A DNA stretch of 64,000 bases from Bacillota bacterium (lineage in GTDB: Bacteria; Bacillota; Bacilli; Paenibacillales; NBRC-103111). The stretch covers positions 62,001 to 126,000 of the forward strand of contig JAEWIS010000019.1 of the NCBI GenBank assembly GCA_023386955.1, in the 5' to 3' direction. Shown piece after piece: positions 53,133 through 62,226 of this stretch. Position 1 is the stretch's first letter. Every line of letters starts with the position of its first letter. The notes under the pieces are model-generated. The model saw only the letters and a program-made list of their open reading frames with translations. It did no database searches and was not told the origin of the DNA. A program made the position numbers and the translations under genes.

Positions 53133-53678
53133 TTACTTATCAGTTAATACGCCACCTATGAACTCATGATATTTTTTTACTCTCTCTTTAATTATCTTTC
53201 TTCGAGCATCCAGCGTGATTAGTTCATCTATTAATGCTGGAACATCAGAAAAGTCTTCATCTACTGGACTTACCTCATCCTCGTTAAAAATCTCTTCATC
53301 AAATCCATCTACTTCGGGGTCACCATCACCACTGTCTTTTTCTTCAAGATCTTGGTCTTCAAGGTCTTGACCCTCAGCATCTTCTTCCTCATTGTATAAA
53401 TTACTGAAAATAGGAAAATATTCCTCTTCCTCGTAAGATTCACTTTTTAGGGAAGCGTTCCTCGGGTTATTTTCAGAAATTTTCTCCAGAACAGTCTGTG
53501 GCACTTGACCCCTAATTGTATTTTTATACCGAGCTTGACATCCCGGCACTGATCTACCTAGTTTCTTACTAACAGCTTCAAAAGCATCATTGAGTGTTCC
53601 AGACTTCTCTCCTACGACACTTATGACTGTTTTTAGAAAATACTTATCTTCACCTGGTGTCCAAAATTTCTTAGCCAT
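53133..53678 (-). CDS. RsfA/Myb-like DNA-binding protein with acidic tail
   Basis: 181 residues with AAGGAGG before the ATG. A Myb/SANT-like domain at 1-60 (WTPGEDKYFLKTVISVVGE, AFEAVSKKLGRSVPGCQARYKN) resembles RsfA, the prespore regulator of Bacillus. Residues about 80-145 are very acidic (repeated D/E), then a helical end. A sporulation-linked or accessory regulator; targets unknown. AT-rich relative to the flanks. Confidence 0.75.
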   Translation of the reverse strand: MAKKFWTPGEDKYFLKTVISVVGEKSGTLNDAFEAVSKKLGRSVPGCQARYKNTIRGQVPQTVLEKISENNPRNASLKSESYEEEEYFPIFSNLYNEEEDAEGQDLEDQDLEEKDSGDGDPEVDGFDEEIFNEDEVSPVDEDFSDVPALIDELITLDARRKIIKERVKKYHEFIGGVLTDK

Positions 53679-53899
53679 AATGATCCACCCTCCTTCACCC
53701 TCTTTTCTAGCTTACAACCTCTAATTGTCCTTGTCAACCATAAAAAACCACATGTATGAGGATGTAAGAGGTTGATTGTCACATATATGGGGTAAACCAC
53801 TGACTATGAACCACTGAACTTAGGTTTAATCAACCGTTTATATTGGACTTCTAGACTTACAAATTTCGTAACGATTCATTATATAAGCATACTTTACAG

Positions 53900-55060
53900 C
53901 TTTGAACAACATACGAAACTCCCTCACACGAGGGGCTTTAACGTCTTCAGGAGGGATGCACATGATTTCCTTTAAGACCCTACAGGATGTCAAAGCGCTT
54001 CGCCGGACTTTGCGTACAAAACGCTGGTCGAGCACACTCCACCGTGCAGTTGCGTTCGTTGAAAAAGCTAAATCTTGGCGAGGTTCAAGCGTATAGTCCC
54101 GCGGCGCTACCTGACAACGACTTTGTGGTCACAATCTTTACAGTGGCGGGAACACACAACGAGGAGGTGGAACAATGGATGAGTGAACAAAAGTTCAAAG
54201 AGGCTGGCAGCAAACGAGCTGATCCTCCACAAGCTCAAGGAAACGTTTGAACGGGAAAGGCACTGCTCCGAACGAAGGTTCGAACGTTTGGGTCATGACA
54301 GCAGCGCAACCACCTTCCAAGAGGGTGAAGACAACGGGTTTACCAAGATGCCCGACGAACACAGGCCGACCCATCGGATTCGCGTCGTACCCGAACATCC
54401 TTGGCTTGGGAGGCCAATCCCTACGTCGATGGCTCGGAATTCCTTCTTGAAGTCGACGAGCAGCAGTAAACAACAGAGTTTGTTTAGGAAGAAGAAAGCT
54501 TTGCCGACGCCCCACTGCTGCACGTCTGTCTTTCAGACCGATACTTGAACGAGATGAAACGGGGACAGGCAGGAGATCGTCTGATCCGGCAGCTTGAAAC
54601 CTGCGAATTGACTCAGGAGGCCATACTGGATCTGCGCTCCGTCTTTGAGGAAGTCCCCAACCTGGAAGCGTTTGAAGTCATCCTCAAGAGTATCCTCGCC
54701 CTGGACACCAAGCTGCGACTGGTACTACTGAGTCTTCGCCTGGAGAAGAGAAGCTCGATCGAAAACCAAAAACCCCTCTGTATGCTCTGCCATGCTCAAA
54801 TAATTTTCCAAGCCCGGCAAGGGTTTTCACCTCCTTCCGCCCTCAGCTGCATTATCGGAAACACAACAAAAAAGACGGCACAACGTGATTGCACCGCCTG
54901 CTCAAAAACAACCCTCCACCACTCCGCTCGAGAGTCGGCCAAACAACCGTGCTTACCTCTCTTCCTAGGCGAGCAAGGGCTTTCGGCCGCCTTGGTCCAG
55001 AGGATGCCCAAACAAGCTAAACTCATGCCCCTCCAGATACAGCATCATTCTGTAGTGTAA
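53900..55060 (+). pseudogene. decayed plus-strand coding region
   Basis: Frames interrupted by shifts and stops but with protein-like stretches: TLQDVKALRRTLRTKRW (about 53970-54030), a start at 54180 behind GAGGAGGTGGAACA, NPYVDGSEFLLEVDEQQ in another frame near 54415-54470, and RLIRQLETCELTQEAILDL near 54580-54640 running into nonsense after 54780. Looks like a degraded string of small genes from a mobile element; identity unknown. Confidence 0.45.
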
Positions 55061-55148
55061 AAACAGCCACTTTAAGCAACCTTTCTCCCGTGTCTGGGCT
55101 ATCCCAAGCCCGCTAAGAGATTTTAGCCAAAAACTTGCTCCAACTTAT

Positions 55149-55166
55149 GATACGGTTCACCGTATC
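55149..55166. other. small hairpin
   Basis: GATACGG-TTCA-CCGTATC, seven perfect pairs, without a T tract. Purpose unknown. Confidence 0.3.
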
Positions 55167-55184
55167 GGGGTTAACTGCAAATAA

Positions 55185-55217
55185 AGAAAAAAGGGGGATC
55201 AATATTACTCCCCCTTT
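55185..55217 (-). terminator. terminator of the TIR-protein gene
   Basis: AAAGGGGGA / TCCCCCTTT hairpin on the minus strand followed by TTTTTTCTTTATTT, 12 bases past the stop. Confidence 0.85.
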
Positions 55218-55228
55218 CTTGGATCTAC

Positions 55229-57733
55229 TTATACTGCTGTTTCAGCACCATCGGAATCCATATTCTCTAACCTTGATAATAGTTTATTAAACACGGATTC
55301 TGGTAAGACTGAGGCATTTTCCTTAAGAAATTTTTTGGCAGTTGTCAAATCCTCTTTCATCGCGATTAATATTGTCTTGGCCTTAATGAAAGAATTATAA
55401 TTATAGTCGTTTTTTCTAACTTTTTTACTTTCTTCAAGGTGTTTAATAATTAACTCCATCTCATCAATTAACTGGAATCGTTCACAAATCTCAAATTTAT
55501 TGTAAATTGCGTAGCTATGATTAGGATATTCCTTTATTGCCCTATCAATTAAAAGTAAAGACCTAACCTCGTCATTTTTGTAATATGCAAGAAACAATGC
55601 CTCACATCTTAACAACATCTCTCTTGCAACCTTTGACTTTATTCTCCCTAAGTTAGTTTGGAGTTCTTCTAAAATAGACCTCACTAATGGGCTCCTATCA
55701 GATTTAATTAGACAAGTAAAATAAGCCTGAATATGATATGGATTAGATTTATCATTCTCATAATGATCTTTTGCTAGTTGTTTTGCTGTCTCATACTCTT
55801 CTAACTGAATGTACACTTGCACAAGTTCCCGTTTTGCCCTCGAAAATTTAGGTCTTTTAATAATACTAATCGTTAATTCTTCGAGCGCTTTTGGATTGTT
55901 ACCAACCAATCTATAATAGTAACCCAATAGAAAATGATGTTCGGCACCATCAATATATTGAACTTCTCTTAAGAATCGTTTGTTCCGTAACCTTGCAAGA
56001 GATAGACAGAGAAAATATCTAATTTCGAAAACTATTTTACTATCCATAAAATCAATATTTTCTAATGCCTTATCTGCAAATTTTATTACATCATTATAGT
56101 TATTATGCACATCGTAAAGCTCTGTCATTGTTTTCAAAAAATGGGATGGAATAAGGAATCGTTCATCAATAGTCATCCCTCTTATTAACGCTTCCTTTAC
56201 TGTAAATAAATAATCAGGTATTTCAAAATCCTCGAACGAATATGTCTTCAAAAATTCATCAAGATTTTGAACTAATTTTGCCTCAAAACTTTTATCAAGT
56301 TTTACACCTAGCCTGAGAACGTAATCCTTAACTGCATCATTCAACTTAATATATTCTTTATTTGTTCCTATAAATGTGCAAATAGAAATGTTAAGGAACT
56401 CATTTAATTTTTCCTTGTAATAACTGTCATCACCCACGATTATAAATATATAGTTATAACTGATAGTGTCAAATAGTGATAAAAAGTATAAAAACTCTAG
56501 GGCTTTATCATCGTCTTCGTATCTTTGCAAAATCTTATTTACTTTCTCACTGCTATAATTAATAATTTCGTGTGATTGTTTCTTAGCAATTTCTAGGCCA
56601 TCATTTTTTATAAGTGATACCGTATAGTAAACTTGTTCAGGATATCCCTTTTGTAAATTAGAAAAGTATCTAAAATCATCTCCTGTCAATGAAATTGATT
56701 CAAATTCTAAATACCTATTTAAAAGGCCATCCCTTTCTTTTTTCTCTAATTCCACTACTTCCAATGCAAAGAATCTTTCAAACTTCCATAACTCTCTCAT
56801 AGTTACCCTGAACTTTGCCATCACACCGAATGTTACTCTATTGGAATGCTTTAATCCGTTTACGATGTCTAAAAACCAAGAACTGATTGAACCATCAAAG
56901 GTTACCAAGCAACCGTCATCTCTAATAAATATCTTCTCTTCAGCTACTTGAATATCACTTACTAAATCAATTGCCATCCTAACCTTATCTTCAATTTTTG
57001 TTAGCATTAAATTCTGAATATCCACAGTTTCAGAATAACCTAGTCCATACAACGCATAAATAAAATCCTCAATACTCTGATGAGAATTTAACTCAATTAT
57101 AAGGGGCTGATAGGACTCTCTTTTAAACACATTTGCTTTTATAAAACAATGCTTTAGTAACGTTTGCCGCCCGATCGATTCCACCCCCGTAGCAATAAAG
57201 CACAACGGTTTCTCCATAGTGTAGTCATCGATCCGTTCTTCAAATGTTCCAATTAATTCGTTTCTTCCTACGAAGATCTTATCCTTTTCTTTCAATCTTG
57301 GGTGTAGTTGCCAGCTTATTTCAATTATTCTTTGTCTTATCATATTTACTGCCTTGCTTGGCCTACTTATGTATTTAACATTGTATTCTTCCCGCATCCA
57401 ATCGGGAATTCTTATATCCTCATAAGTTATTTCCTTATCAATAATAATGGGATAAATCCTACTGAGACTGCTCTTAGATAAACGACTGTGGGCCTCCTTC
57501 AACTCCATATTGACCCATTTGGAATCAAGTGCAGTATTTGAAAGAAAGATTACAAATAGATCAGTAACTTCTAACCCTCTTTCAATTTCTTCAATTGGCT
57601 TCATACCTTCCTCAAAGGTTAATTCATCATATACAACATTATGAACTCCCAAAGCACTTATTAATTTTTCTGCAACAATTCTGACGTAACTTTCTTTGTC
57701 CCTACTGCTGTGAGATAGAAATACCCTTGGCAA
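55229..57733 (-). CDS. TIR - NTPase-like - helical-repeat protein (putative defence gene)
   Basis: 834 residues from TTG 57733, 8 bases after GGAGG; a GTG at 57742 lies on the site and is rejected. N-terminal TIR domain (PRVFLSHSSRDK, LFVIFLSNTALDSKWVNMEL) with the NADase-type Glu in WVNMEL at about residue 77. From about 150 an ATPase-like region starts IFVGRNELIGTFEERI, with a degenerate P-loop GVESIGRQT (R for K). The last 250 residues are TPR-like helices. The layout fits STAND-type antiphage or immune sensors. AT-rich, alone, directly downstream of rlmH. Confidence 0.82.
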   Translation of the reverse strand: MPRVFLSHSSRDKESYVRIVAEKLISALGVHNVVYDELTFEEGMKPIEEIERGLEVTDLFVIFLSNTALDSKWVNMELKEAHSRLSKSSLSRIYPIIIDKEITYEDIRIPDWMREEYNVKYISRPSKAVNMIRQRIIEISWQLHPRLKEKDKIFVGRNELIGTFEERIDDYTMEKPLCFIATGVESIGRQTLLKHCFIKANVFKRESYQPLIIELNSHQSIEDFIYALYGLGYSETVDIQNLMLTKIEDKVRMAIDLVSDIQVAEEKIFIRDDGCLVTFDGSISSWFLDIVNGLKHSNRVTFGVMAKFRVTMRELWKFERFFALEVVELEKKERDGLLNRYLEFESISLTGDDFRYFSNLQKGYPEQVYYTVSLIKNDGLEIAKKQSHEIINYSSEKVNKILQRYEDDDKALEFLYFLSLFDTISYNYIFIIVGDDSYYKEKLNEFLNISICTFIGTNKEYIKLNDAVKDYVLRLGVKLDKSFEAKLVQNLDEFLKTYSFEDFEIPDYLFTVKEALIRGMTIDERFLIPSHFLKTMTELYDVHNNYNDVIKFADKALENIDFMDSKIVFEIRYFLCLSLARLRNKRFLREVQYIDGAEHHFLLGYYYRLVGNNPKALEELTISIIKRPKFSRAKRELVQVYIQLEEYETAKQLAKDHYENDKSNPYHIQAYFTCLIKSDRSPLVRSILEELQTNLGRIKSKVAREMLLRCEALFLAYYKNDEVRSLLLIDRAIKEYPNHSYAIYNKFEICERFQLIDEMELIIKHLEESKKVRKNDYNYNSFIKAKTILIAMKEDLTTAKKFLKENASVLPESVFNKLLSRLENMDSDGAETAV

Positions 57734-57846
57734 ATGTAACACCTCCAGAAAAGCATCATGTTTATAATATTACACAAGAGAATGTTTTTTCCTTCCACCC
57801 CTTGCTAACTGTTAAAAAATATTAGCGACGATACCAGGTTTTTGCG

Positions 57847-58326
57847 TCATTTGTGGTAGGGTTCCCCCCTACTTATCTTAAACGCCCGATACACCTGCTC
57901 CACCAGCACCAGCCGCATCAGCTGATGGGGCAGGGTCATGCGGCCGAAGCAGAGTTTGGTGTCGGCGCGCTTTAGCACGGAAGCGCTCAGGCCGTTGGAG
58001 CCGCCGATGACGAAGGCGACGCTGGATCGTCCGTAGGTGCCCAGGTTCTGAAGCTGCGTCGACAGCTCCTCGGAGGACCACATGGCCCCGTCCAGGGTGA
58101 GGGCGATGACGTAGGTATCCGGTTTGATCAGGGCCAGCAGGCGTTCCCCCTCCTTGCTCTTGACCTGCTCCTCCTCCGCCGCGGACATGTTGTCCGGGGC
58201 TTTTTCGTCCGGGACCTCGTTAATCTGTATCTTGGCATACGGGCCCAAGCGTTTGACGTATTCGGCGATACCGTCCACCAGATATTTTTCCTTCAGCTTG
58301 CCAACTGCCGCGATTTGAATATGCAT
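57847..58326 (-). CDS. rlmH: 23S rRNA pseudouridine-1915 N3-methyltransferase
   Basis: 159 residues, SPOUT methyltransferase (OrfX of staphylococci). [14 protein letters not shown] at the N-terminus, FVIGGSNGL near 103 as the SAM knot loop, and the C-terminus RGEPYHK. GGAGG precedes the ATG. The last codons GAACCCTACCACAAATGA match most of the 18-bp SCC attachment core GARGCRTAYCAYAARTRA; the TIR gene begins 113 bp beyond. Core gene near the origin. Confidence 0.96.
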   Translation of the reverse strand: MHIQIAAVGKLKEKYLVDGIAEYVKRLGPYAKIQINEVPDEKAPDNMSAAEEEQVKSKEGERLLALIKPDTYVIALTLDGAMWSSEELSTQLQNLGTYGRSSVAFVIGGSNGLSASVLKRADTKLCFGRMTLPHQLMRLVLVEQVYRAFKISRGEPYHK

Positions 58327-58444
58327 CTATGTTCCTCCGCTCGATCTGTGTGTAAAGACTCCTCTACGCAAAACACCGGCTCCCCCAAAAGAAGCTTCTT
58401 CACGCCTCTCTTCCGGAAACCGGTGCTTCTGGACGATCCCCTAT

Positions 58445-58573
58445 TGTGGATAACATCCCGTAAACCTGTGTATAATTTATTATTCTTCTAATATAAGAAT
58501 TATCCACATGTGGACAAGATCTGGAGGCAGCCGCTCTCGTCCGCCCATCCTCAGCCCTTTCCACATATCCACA
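58445..58573. other. cluster of DnaA-box-like 9-mers
   Basis: TGTGGATAA (58445-58453) and TTATCCACA (58500-58508) are perfect DnaA consensus boxes; TGTGTATAA (58467-58475) and ATATCCACA (58565-58573) have one mismatch. An AT-rich stretch of about 30 bp lies between. Four boxes within 130 bp exceed chance expectation. Confidence 0.6.
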
Positions 58574-58580
58574 AGCCGCC

Positions 58581-58754
58581 CTACACCACCAGATATTTGG
58601 CCTCGCAGGTACAGCCCTTTTCCTCGCAGGTTGGAGGCGGGTTCCAGCTCTTAAAGTGAGTCTCCTTCAGATCCACCACATCCGGCGCATCCTCATATTC
58701 ATCCACAAAACGGTCAATCGCCAGCTCCACATGATCCTTACATACGACAAACAT
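58581..58754 (-). CDS. CxxH/CxxC small protein, BA_5709 type
   Basis: 57 residues. Contains C-K-D-H near residue 5 and the C-terminal C-T-C pair (TCEEKGCTCEAKY), a pattern typical of a conserved Firmicute family with a likely metal site. Lies between rlmH and htrA as usual in this lineage. Function unknown. Confidence 0.8.
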   Translation of the reverse strand: MFVVCKDHVELAIDRFVDEYEDAPDVVDLKETHFKSWNPPPTCEEKGCTCEAKYLVV

Positions 58755-58793
58755 ACGGCTTCACCTGTTGTCCTTTCTATTACTGCTGCTGAT

Positions 58794-59972
58794 TTATTTC
58801 AATTCCTCCAGCACCAGGGTGACAGAGGCTTTTTTGCCTGCCCGGTAATAGGTGATTTTCAATTTATCCCCTATTTTCTTCTCATTATACAGATACTTGC
58901 GCAAGGACAGGGTTCCGTCAATGGATACCGTATCCATTTCCACTATCACATCATTGGTTTTCAGTCCGGCGTTTTTGGCCGGGCCTTGAGCTTCCATGAC
59001 GACAGCGCCGCCCTTCACTTCAGAAGGAAGCTTCAGCACCTCTAACCCTTCCTTAAACCCGGCCAAATCCAAGGTGGAGACCCCAATGTACGGCCGCTTC
59101 ACCTTCTGATCCTGGATCAGCGCGTCGATGATTGGCTTCGCCTCGTTAATGGGAATGGCAAAGCCCAGTCCTTCCACACCCGTTTCCGCCAGCTTCATGC
59201 TGTTGATGCCGATAACCTTGCCGTCCAGACTCACCAGAGCGCCGCCGCTGTTTCCCTGATTGATGGCGGCATCCGTCTGGATCAGGTTCATTTCCCATTC
59301 TACGCCGCCCATACCGTCCGTGAGGGAGGGCAGCAGCACCTTGGGGGAGCTGATCACCCCTACCGTGATGGTTTGAGCATAGTTAAGGCCTAAGGGATTG
59401 CCGATGGAGATAGCCGTTTCGCCGGATTGCAGGCTGTCGGAGTCACCGAACACCGCGGTCGCCTTAATTCCCGCAGCATCCACCTCCATTACCGCCAGAT
59501 CGGTAATCCGGTCGCTTCCCAGGACGGTGGCTTTTTTCCGGTCGCCTCCGGACATGACCACCTCATAAGCCGCGGCGCCCTCCACCACATGATTATTGGT
59601 GACGATCCGCGCTTTGCCGCCTTCCTTATCGAAGATGACGCCCGAGCCGATAGCTGTTCCCGTTACCTTCTCCCCATCCTTGAAGGTGCTCACCACACTT
59701 ACTACAGCAGGTGTAACCTTGGCTGCGGCTGCCACAACCGGGTCATTCCCGTAGGAAGCCCGGGCTGTTTTGCCGGACGAGCCTGACCCATCCCGGCTAA
59801 AGCCGCCTACCAGCAGCACCAGCACCAGCATAACGGCCATGCCGGACACCAGCGCGCCGCCAATGATCCAGATCAGCCGTTCATCCGGTCGGCCGGACGG
59901 GGCACCGAGCTTACGGCCTTTCCAACGGCCGGAGACCCGGGTGGAGTAAAAATCATCGTCAAACAAGCTCAT
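58794..59972 (-). CDS. htrA: HtrA/YycK-like membrane-anchored serine protease
   Basis: 392 residues. One membrane helix near residues 34-56, a trypsin-like domain with His in TNNHVVEG, Asp in ITDLAVMEVDA and Ser in NQGNSGGALV, then one PDZ domain (GAVVMEAQGPAKNAGLKTNDVIVEM). Degrades misfolded envelope proteins. GGAGGACG precedes the ATG. Conserved next to the wal operon. Confidence 0.94.
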   Translation of the reverse strand: MSLFDDDFYSTRVSGRWKGRKLGAPSGRPDERLIWIIGGALVSGMAVMLVLVLLVGGFSRDGSGSSGKTARASYGNDPVVAAAAKVTPAVVSVVSTFKDGEKVTGTAIGSGVIFDKEGGKARIVTNNHVVEGAAAYEVVMSGGDRKKATVLGSDRITDLAVMEVDAAGIKATAVFGDSDSLQSGETAISIGNPLGLNYAQTITVGVISSPKVLLPSLTDGMGGVEWEMNLIQTDAAINQGNSGGALVSLDGKVIGINSMKLAETGVEGLGFAIPINEAKPIIDALIQDQKVKRPYIGVSTLDLAGFKEGLEVLKLPSEVKGGAVVMEAQGPAKNAGLKTNDVIVEMDTVSIDGTLSLRKYLYNEKKIGDKLKITYYRAGKKASVTLVLEELK

Positions 59973-60227
59973 TGACGGCGTCCTCCTTCTTTAGCGCGTA
60001 TCGCACTTCTTGGCCAAACGGCTTATGTACCGCCTGACTGGGGCATTGTTGAGAGCATAAATTTTTCGAGAAAAAAGAATGATTGCCCGTCATGTTGACC
60101 AGACTGATAGAATACGCTGTTACTAGAGGACATACTATCGCTAGATTCATTCCTGAAGCCTGCCGTCTTACCCGTGTCATACTAACCGGTTAACCCATCC
60201 GCCTCAACCAAAAAGGAGCGTGCATTC

Positions 60228-60440
60228 ATGCGGCAACCCCTGTCCATTACCGAGCAGATCGATCTGGCCGGCAAACTCGGCGATCTGAAGGAGCAGCACT
60301 ATAACCATACTCTTCTATTAACCGCCCTGCTGGAGCTCCTCACCGAAAAAGGCCTGCTTACCACCGAGGAAATCCGGGCCAAAGCAGCCGACCTCCATCA
60401 TATTGCATACCACGGTCCGGATGAGGACCTGCACTCCTGA
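60228..60440 (+). CDS. conserved small hypothetical protein
   Basis: 70 residues with AAAAAGGAG ten bases before the ATG. Acidic, helical (ITEQIDLAGKLGDLKEQHYN, TEKGLLTTEEIRAKA). The C-terminal ELLTEKGLLTTEEI turn recalls helical caps of nitrile hydratase beta-like proteins; homology is not shown. Stands between htrA and walJ, on the opposite strand. Confidence 0.68.
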   Translation: MRQPLSITEQIDLAGKLGDLKEQHYNHTLLLTALLELLTEKGLLTTEEIRAKAADLHHIAYHGPDEDLHS

Positions 60441-60520
60441 GCCAAGGGGATAATGTCCGACAAGGCCGCCCTACCGCACCCTCTTAGCACCGCCTACAGC
60501 AGCAGCTGCCAGAACAATGC

Positions 60521-61327
60521 TTACGCTTCCCGCAGCCAATCCCAATGGGTCGGCCGGTCGTAATACGTGTCCATCAGCTTGGGGCCGTTGTCCCCGCACC
60601 GGACGCCGTACTGCTCCAGCACCCCGCCGACGGTCATCCGTGCCAGCTCCTGCATATTGTGGTCCCGGCTGAGATGAGCCAGGTAGACCCGGCGCAGCCG
60701 CTGGGACAGCAGCGTATACAGCGCTTCCCCTGCCGCTTCGTTGGACAAGTGCCCGGAATCGCTCAGGATCCGGCGCTTGATGTTCCACGGGTACCTCCCC
60801 ATCCGCAGCAGCTCTATATCATGATTGGCCTCCAGGATCAGCGCATCGCAATCCCGCAGCTGGTCCCGGACCTTGTCGCTCATATACCCCAGGTCCGTCG
60901 CCAAACCCAGCTTTTCATCCCCGTCATAAAAGCAGTAGCCTACCGGCTCCGCCGCATCATGGGAGATGCCGAAGGATTGCACCGACAGATTGTGGATCTC
61001 CACCACACTGCCCGTGTCGAGAATCCGCCGCTGCTCCGCCTCCAGCGCACCCACACACTTGTCCAGCTCCTCCCAGGTGGCCTGATTGGCATACACCGGG
61101 AGCTTATATTTGCGGGCGATAGCGCCCAGTCCTTTGACATGATCCGAATGCTCGTGTGTGATAAAAATAGCGCTTAACTCCGATGCTGCCACTTCCTGCT
61201 CCGCCATCAGATGCTCCACCCGCTTGGCGGACAGCCCCGCATCAATCAATACCTTGGCCTCATCGTTGGCCACCACAATAGCGTTTCCCGTAGAACCGCT
61301 GGACAACACCGTGAAACGCAATGACAT
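60521..61327 (-). CDS. walJ: MBL-fold metallohydrolase, WalJ/YycJ
   Basis: 268 residues from ATG 61327. The zinc motif T-H-E-H-S-D-H at about 58-64, GLATDLGYMSD and LILEANHD near 155-165 and the C-terminal HLSRDHN. Beta-lactamase-fold exonuclease-like protein that coordinates cell-wall synthesis with division in Bacillus. Fourth gene of the wal operon, after a 139-bp gap with a hairpin. Confidence 0.94.
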   Translation of the reverse strand: MSLRFTVLSSGSTGNAIVVANDEAKVLIDAGLSAKRVEHLMAEQEVAASELSAIFITHEHSDHVKGLGAIARKYKLPVYANQATWEELDKCVGALEAEQRRILDTGSVVEIHNLSVQSFGISHDAAEPVGYCFYDGDEKLGLATDLGYMSDKVRDQLRDCDALILEANHDIELLRMGRYPWNIKRRILSDSGHLSNEAAGEALYTLLSQRLRRVYLAHLSRDHNMQELARMTVGGVLEQYGVRCGDNGPKLMDTYYDRPTHWDWLREA

Positions 61328-61394
61328 TTCCTTTTCCTTCTTTCTAAACTGGAATAACATGGTCCGTGCCCTCGGCCGGATATGTTATGAAAGC

Positions 61395-61420
61395 CTCGAA
61401 ACCGGCAGGGCCGGTTTGAG
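61395..61420 (-). other. intra-operon hairpin between yycI and walJ
   Basis: CTCGAAACCGGC / GCCGGTTTGAG with only one interrupted pair and no T tract. It may stabilise or process the transcript; not a terminator. Confidence 0.45.
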
Positions 61421-61466
61421 GGGTCTTCTGCTTCGACTTCACTTCTTGGAATAACAAGGTTCTTCC

Positions 61467-62210
61467 CTACGGCTGCACCGTAGTCTCCACCGCACCCGTG
61501 AAGCCATGAACGTAATACGGCTCCCGGTTGGAGAGGGTAATCCTCCAATTGGGGACGAAGCTCTGCTCCTCGGAATCGTACAGCTGGCCATGATAGCCCA
61601 GCCGGATGTCCGTGATCACGGCTCCCTCCGGGAGATAGTTCTCCGCCAGGCTGCGCACCGCTGCATAAGCGGAGATGATCCGCTGGCCGGACTTGTCGGC
61701 AGCCTCTACTCCTGATTTTACTTCAACATAGGTTTGTTTGTAACCCGTTATTTCTCCGTTCTCCGCAAAAAGCTGCACCGTCACATCAAACATGGGCAAA
61801 TCCCGGTAAATCTGATGGAACAAGAACACATCCTTCCGTCCATAGGAGGTATCCAGCCGGTACGCATCAAAGTGGCGCAGACCGGATTTGCGCTCGATTT
61901 CCTTCAAGGTGGAGCGGTTCAGCATGCTGATGAAGCGGATAGGCTGGGACAGCCGGGTCACCTGGGGATTGCGGAATTCCTCCCGCAGGCTCACATTGAT
62001 GATCGGCAGCTTGGGTGTTTCCTTCGGGATTTCCGGGATGACCCGGATGCTCTTGCTCTCCAGCAGCTTCCGCGTTTCCGCCTCCAGATCCGCCGCCTCC
62101 TGGTCCGATGCCGCTTGGCTGAAGCGGTCCTCCCACAGCTGGTAGGCCAGGATCAGATTGAGACACAGGAAGGCAAAGATCAATATGGATTTGGCTCTTC
62201 TCCAGTCCAT
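61467..62210 (-). CDS. yycI: WalKR regulatory membrane protein YycI
   Basis: 247 residues with one N-terminal membrane helix (ILIFAFLCLNLILAYQLW) and an extracytoplasmic domain that, with YycH, binds and restrains the sensor kinase WalK. The conserved TGYKQTYVEV and LGYHG...WRI strands occur near the C-terminus. 16 bp after yycH. Confidence 0.93.
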   Translation of the reverse strand: MDWRRAKSILIFAFLCLNLILAYQLWEDRFSQAASDQEAADLEAETRKLLESKSIRVIPEIPKETPKLPIINVSLREEFRNPQVTRLSQPIRFISMLNRSTLKEIERKSGLRHFDAYRLDTSYGRKDVFLFHQIYRDLPMFDVTVQLFAENGEITGYKQTYVEVKSGVEAADKSGQRIISAYAAVRSLAENYLPEGAVITDIRLGYHGQLYDSEEQSFVPNWRITLSNREPYYVHGFTGAVETTVQP

Positions 62211-62226
62211 GACACACCCCGCTTCT

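Noticed and set aside
54545..55060. Plus-strand frame of 171 codons
   Set aside because: The first 75 codons look protein-like but the rest is nonsense in composition; treated as part of a decayed region rather than a gene.
51658..57846. Second copy of the rlmH end sequence as the left boundary of an SCC-like element
   Set aside because: Looked for the GAACCCTACCACAAATGA-type word by eye and found none; element boundaries cannot be set. No ccr recombinase seen.
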